This document shows, one piece after another, positions 61,706-64,000 of a stretch of 64,000 nt of DNA. The DNA comes from an uncultured Poribacteria bacterium. Its GTDB lineage: Bacteria; Poribacteria; WGA-4E; WGA-3G. The stretch covers positions 3,636,217-3,700,216 of the forward strand of contig OX639992.1 in the NCBI GenBank assembly GCA_951828515.1, given 5' to 3'. The notes under the pieces are model-generated. The model was not told where the DNA came from. It made no database searches and saw only the letters and a list, made by a program, of their open reading frames with translations. Numbering within the stretch: position 1 is the stretch's first letter; every line of letters begins with the position of its first letter. A program made the translations under genes and the position numbers.

Positions 61706-64000
61706 TTAGGTCTCGTCTTCCTCATCCACAAGCCCATAGTAGCTGCCGTGGCGACTGTAATAACCGTAGGACTTGGCGTGCTTCGGATTGATCATATTAC
61801 AAAGTACACCGATGCCTTTCATCGGGAAGGCTTCTGTCAAATGTCGGATGCCAGTAAGGATATCAAATCGTCGGGTCTTCGTAATGTCAAACACATAGAC
61901 AATAGCATCAACGATGTTTGCCAAAATCATCGGATCCGCAACAGCACGGACCGGTGGCGAGTCGATCACAATCACATCATACTCCGATTTCGCGAGTTCC
62001 AACCAATCTGTCATCATTTCCGAGTTCAGAAGTTCAATTGGATTGGGTGGCACAGTGCCACTCGGCACAAGATGCAAATTAGGAATATCAGTTTGCTTGA
62101 CCGTTGTTTGGAGGATATCGTCGCCATTTTCTGGGTTTAAATGGATAAGGGCTTCACTTAATCCGGGTTTACGAGCGTCAACACGTGCGATAGGAAATTC
62201 AGCGTCAGATGTCCCCGTTGCGTCTTCCGCCTGAGACAGTTGTTCTCCCGGAAAAGTGTTGTGTTGAGAGGGACGGCGCATATCGGCATCAATTAATAAG
62301 ACTTTACTTCCCCTTTGCGCAAGCGCGACAGCGAGATTCGAGGAGATTGTACTTTTCCCTTCGCCTCGAGTCGCACTTGTAACAAGAATGGTTCTCACGG
62401 GTGCTCCTGGATTTAAAAACGGCAGTTTCGCTTGTAGGACGCGAAACGCCTCAGCAGACCGTGATTGCGGAGCATCGTGAACAATTAGCGGCAGTCGATA
62501 CGCATTACGCTTTTTGATGGATGGAAGTACCCCAAGGAAACTTGGCGATTCGGGCAAGGCATCCAATTGACGCACCGCATCTTCTAAGCGGAGATATGTA
62601 TCTTTGAAGTAACTTTTCGCTACAGCGAATGTAAAGCCCAGCAGCATACCTGCCATTGCTCCCAAAGCGAGATTCAGTTTTAAGCGAGGTTTCAACGGTT
62701 CTTCGGGAGCACGCGCTTGATCTAACACTTTGATACTCTCTGTGCGTGCCTGTGCGAAAATCTCTGCCTCTCGCAACTTCGCTTCTAAAGCCAATGCTTG
62801 TGCGGTATAGATTTCAACATCCCGCTTGAGTCGATAAAACTGCAATTGCGTCGGAGACCAGCTCCCCAACTTCTCAAGATGGGCAGCGATTTTGGCTGCG
62901 GCCTCGTCTTTCTGTTTCTTAAGACTGATAATAGCCGCCTCCGCCTCATTCACCTTCTCTGTGAGTGCCTGATGAAGCGGATTGTAAGCAGAAGTTGTAC
63001 TTTTTATATCTTTTTCTTCTGTATCCAGTCGTGTTCTCGTCTCTCTAATTTTCTGATCAATCGCTGTAACTTCAGGATGTGTTTCATCATACTTGCCAAG
63101 GAGTTCCGCTCTTTCAATTTCATATTGGTGTAAGTTATCTTGTAACTTGGAATGCGAAGGGTTCCGCATAATTGTTTCTGAAACGAGGTTCTCTGATAAG
63201 TTCTCCAACTCTGCCTGATAGGTCCCGAGCCTAAATTCAGCGCTTACCAGGAGATCTATCAATTCATTTTCTTTCACTTGAAGTGCCAAAATGATTTGCG
63301 CTTGTGTGCCGCCTTCTGCGTTCAAGGTAATCTCCGGGTACTCTTGCTGAAATTTAAAGAACGCCTCCTCAGCTTTTGTGAGGTTATCCCTTGTCTGATC
63401 CAACATTGTCTGTGGGAGCGGCTTTTCCCACCACTCCATTTTTTCAGCCGTTTCCGCTTCGACTGCCGCCTGAAACACAGCCGCTATCCTATTGGCTATA
63501 TTCTCTGCCCGTTCCGATGTCCGCTGTGTCACAGCAACAGTAATTACGCTTCCGTCGGGTGTTTCTTCAACCTTTAACGCCTCGTCAATAAGCGTTTTAA
63601 CGAAAAAGTCTTCCCACTCAGTGAGGGTAAATTCACCCTGTTCCGTCGCATCCTGAGCAAGTGTAATATTTAACAAATCCGCAAGCCACACCATGACCCG
63701 TCCACGATGAACAGGCAAGGGATCCAGTAATCCCTCTTCTCTGAGTTGACGGATAGCTGGCGCAATCACGAGGTCTCTCGATTGTATTTGTGCGGCATAA
63801 GCACCCGAAGATGAACCCCCCAATAACCCAGATAGTGGCAATTGTGAAAGTAGCGAAGAGGTGGGTTGACCGTCTAAGACTCGAAGCGTTGTTTCAGATT
63901 GATAAACCGGCTGAGTGAGGTCGGTTATGAGAAAGGCCACAAAAACGGAAAGCAAGAAAATGAGAAGGACACTCCATTTATTCCGAAAGAGGATCCAAAA
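61706..64000 (-). CDS. Wzc-like polysaccharide co-polymerase/tyrosine kinase (5' end missing)
   Basis: At least 764 aa; the frame is open past the right edge (FRNKWSVLLIFLLSVFVAFLI), so the start is outside. Order: first TM and Wzz periplasmic domain, long coiled-coil region (KLQDNLHQYEIERAELLGKYDETHPEV and following), second TM (LNLALGAMAGMLLGFTFAVA), then a BY-kinase: Walker A SATRGEGKSTISSNLAVALA, Walker A' LLIDADMRRPSQH, Walker B VIVIDSPPV, and a tyrosine-rich end YGYYSRHGSYYG. It controls chain length and export of an envelope or exopolysaccharide through autophosphorylation. Confidence 0.95.
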   Translation of the reverse strand, partial: FWILFRNKWSVLLIFLLSVFVAFLITDLTQPVYQSETTLRVLDGQPTSSLLSQLPLSGLLGGSSSGAYAAQIQSRDLVIAPAIRQLREEGLLDPLPVHRGRVMVWLADLLNITLAQDATEQGEFTLTEWEDFFVKTLIDEALKVEETPDGSVITVAVTQRTSERAENIANRIAAVFQAAVEAETAEKMEWWEKPLPQTMLDQTRDNLTKAEEAFFKFQQEYPEITLNAEGGTQAQIILALQVKENELIDLLVSAEFRLGTYQAELENLSENLVSETIMRNPSHSKLQDNLHQYEIERAELLGKYDETHPEVTAIDQKIRETRTRLDTEEKDIKSTTSAYNPLHQALTEKVNEAEAAIISLKKQKDEAAAKIAAHLEKLGSWSPTQLQFYRLKRDVEIYTAQALALEAKLREAEIFAQARTESIKVLDQARAPEEPLKPRLKLNLALGAMAGMLLGFTFAVAKSYFKDTYLRLEDAVRQLDALPESPSFLGVLPSIKKRNAYRLPLIVHDAPQSRSAEAFRVLQAKLPFLNPGAPVRTILVTSATRGEGKSTISSNLAVALAQRGSKVLLIDADMRRPSQHNTFPGEQLSQAEDATGTSDAEFPIARVDARKPGLSEALIHLNPENGDDILQTTVKQTDIPNLHLVPSGTVPPNPIELLNSEMMTDWLELAKSEYDVIVIDSPPVRAVADPMILANIVDAIVYVFDITKTRRFDILTGIRHLTEAFPMKGIGVLCNMINPKHAKSYGYYSRHGSYYGLVDEEDET

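Noticed and set aside
1-64000. tRNA and rRNA genes, replication origin, prophage
   Set aside because: No tRNA cloverleaf, rRNA segment, DnaA-box cluster or phage structural gene was recognised by eye.

Overview
The window (64 kb, roughly half G+C, both strands used) reads as a chromosomal segment of an uncultured Gram-negative bacterium. kdsB (CMP-Kdo synthesis) and several lipoproteins imply an outer membrane. The mixture of phytanoyl-CoA-dioxygenase-like oxygenases, secreted LamG/DUF1080-like/discoidin-like domain proteins, a WD40 protein carrying dockerin-type repeats, a pectate lyase, TRAP and ABC importers and many short dispersed palindromic repeats fits Candidatus Poribacteria or a relative. 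That placement is inference: no rRNA or tRNA gene was found.

Layout: 1-4.3 kb holds the 3' part of a WD40/dockerin protein, a secreted LamG protein and an RRM RNA-binding protein with a long leader. 4.7-12.0 kb is housekeeping on the minus strand: polA, a thioredoxin-reductase-like flavoprotein, ubiD and a TPR protein. 12.1-13.5 kb has two paralogous secreted proteins. 13.7-17.2 kb has a BMP-type binding protein, its double ATPase and an amidohydrolase. 17.5-25.4 kb is accessory: a DUF1326 protein, a complete IS element with 8-bp target duplication, two ABC-2 permeases, a promoter followed by an 84-bp tandem hairpin repeat, a HEPN/MNT pair and an IS3 remnant. 25.4-30.3 kb has lipoproteins, a polysaccharide deacetylase, lgt and a discoidin-like protein. 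30.7-39.6 kb has a MITE-like element with the same ends as the IS, a dioxygenase/pectate lyase/phosphoesterase run, a second dioxygenase overlapping a PhnZ-like HD oxygenase and an alpha/beta hydrolase, an enolase-superfamily enzyme and a two-TM protein with a proline-rich partner. 40.8-46.3 kb is one tight minus-strand run: kdsB-pyrG-larA-dctQ-dctM. 46.4-53.7 kb has tandem LamG paralogues, a PAP2 phosphatase, a lipoprotein and livK-livH-livM. 53.7-64 kb has a VWA protein, a NucS-like nuclease, glpD, a DegT/AHBA-type aminotransferase, the two permeases matching the BMP-type importer, and a Wzc-like tyrosine kinase running off the right edge.

The most distinctive signal is a shared extreme C-terminal tail, roughly V-E-x-x-x-K-L-A-T-T-W-G-x-[IL]-K-x(2-4)-end, on seven secreted proteins with three unrelated kinds of body domain. 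It behaves like an undescribed sorting or anchoring tag. Other leads are the PhyH/HD oxygenase pair, the IS/MITE pair, and the promoter-driven structured repeat at 23.2 kb.
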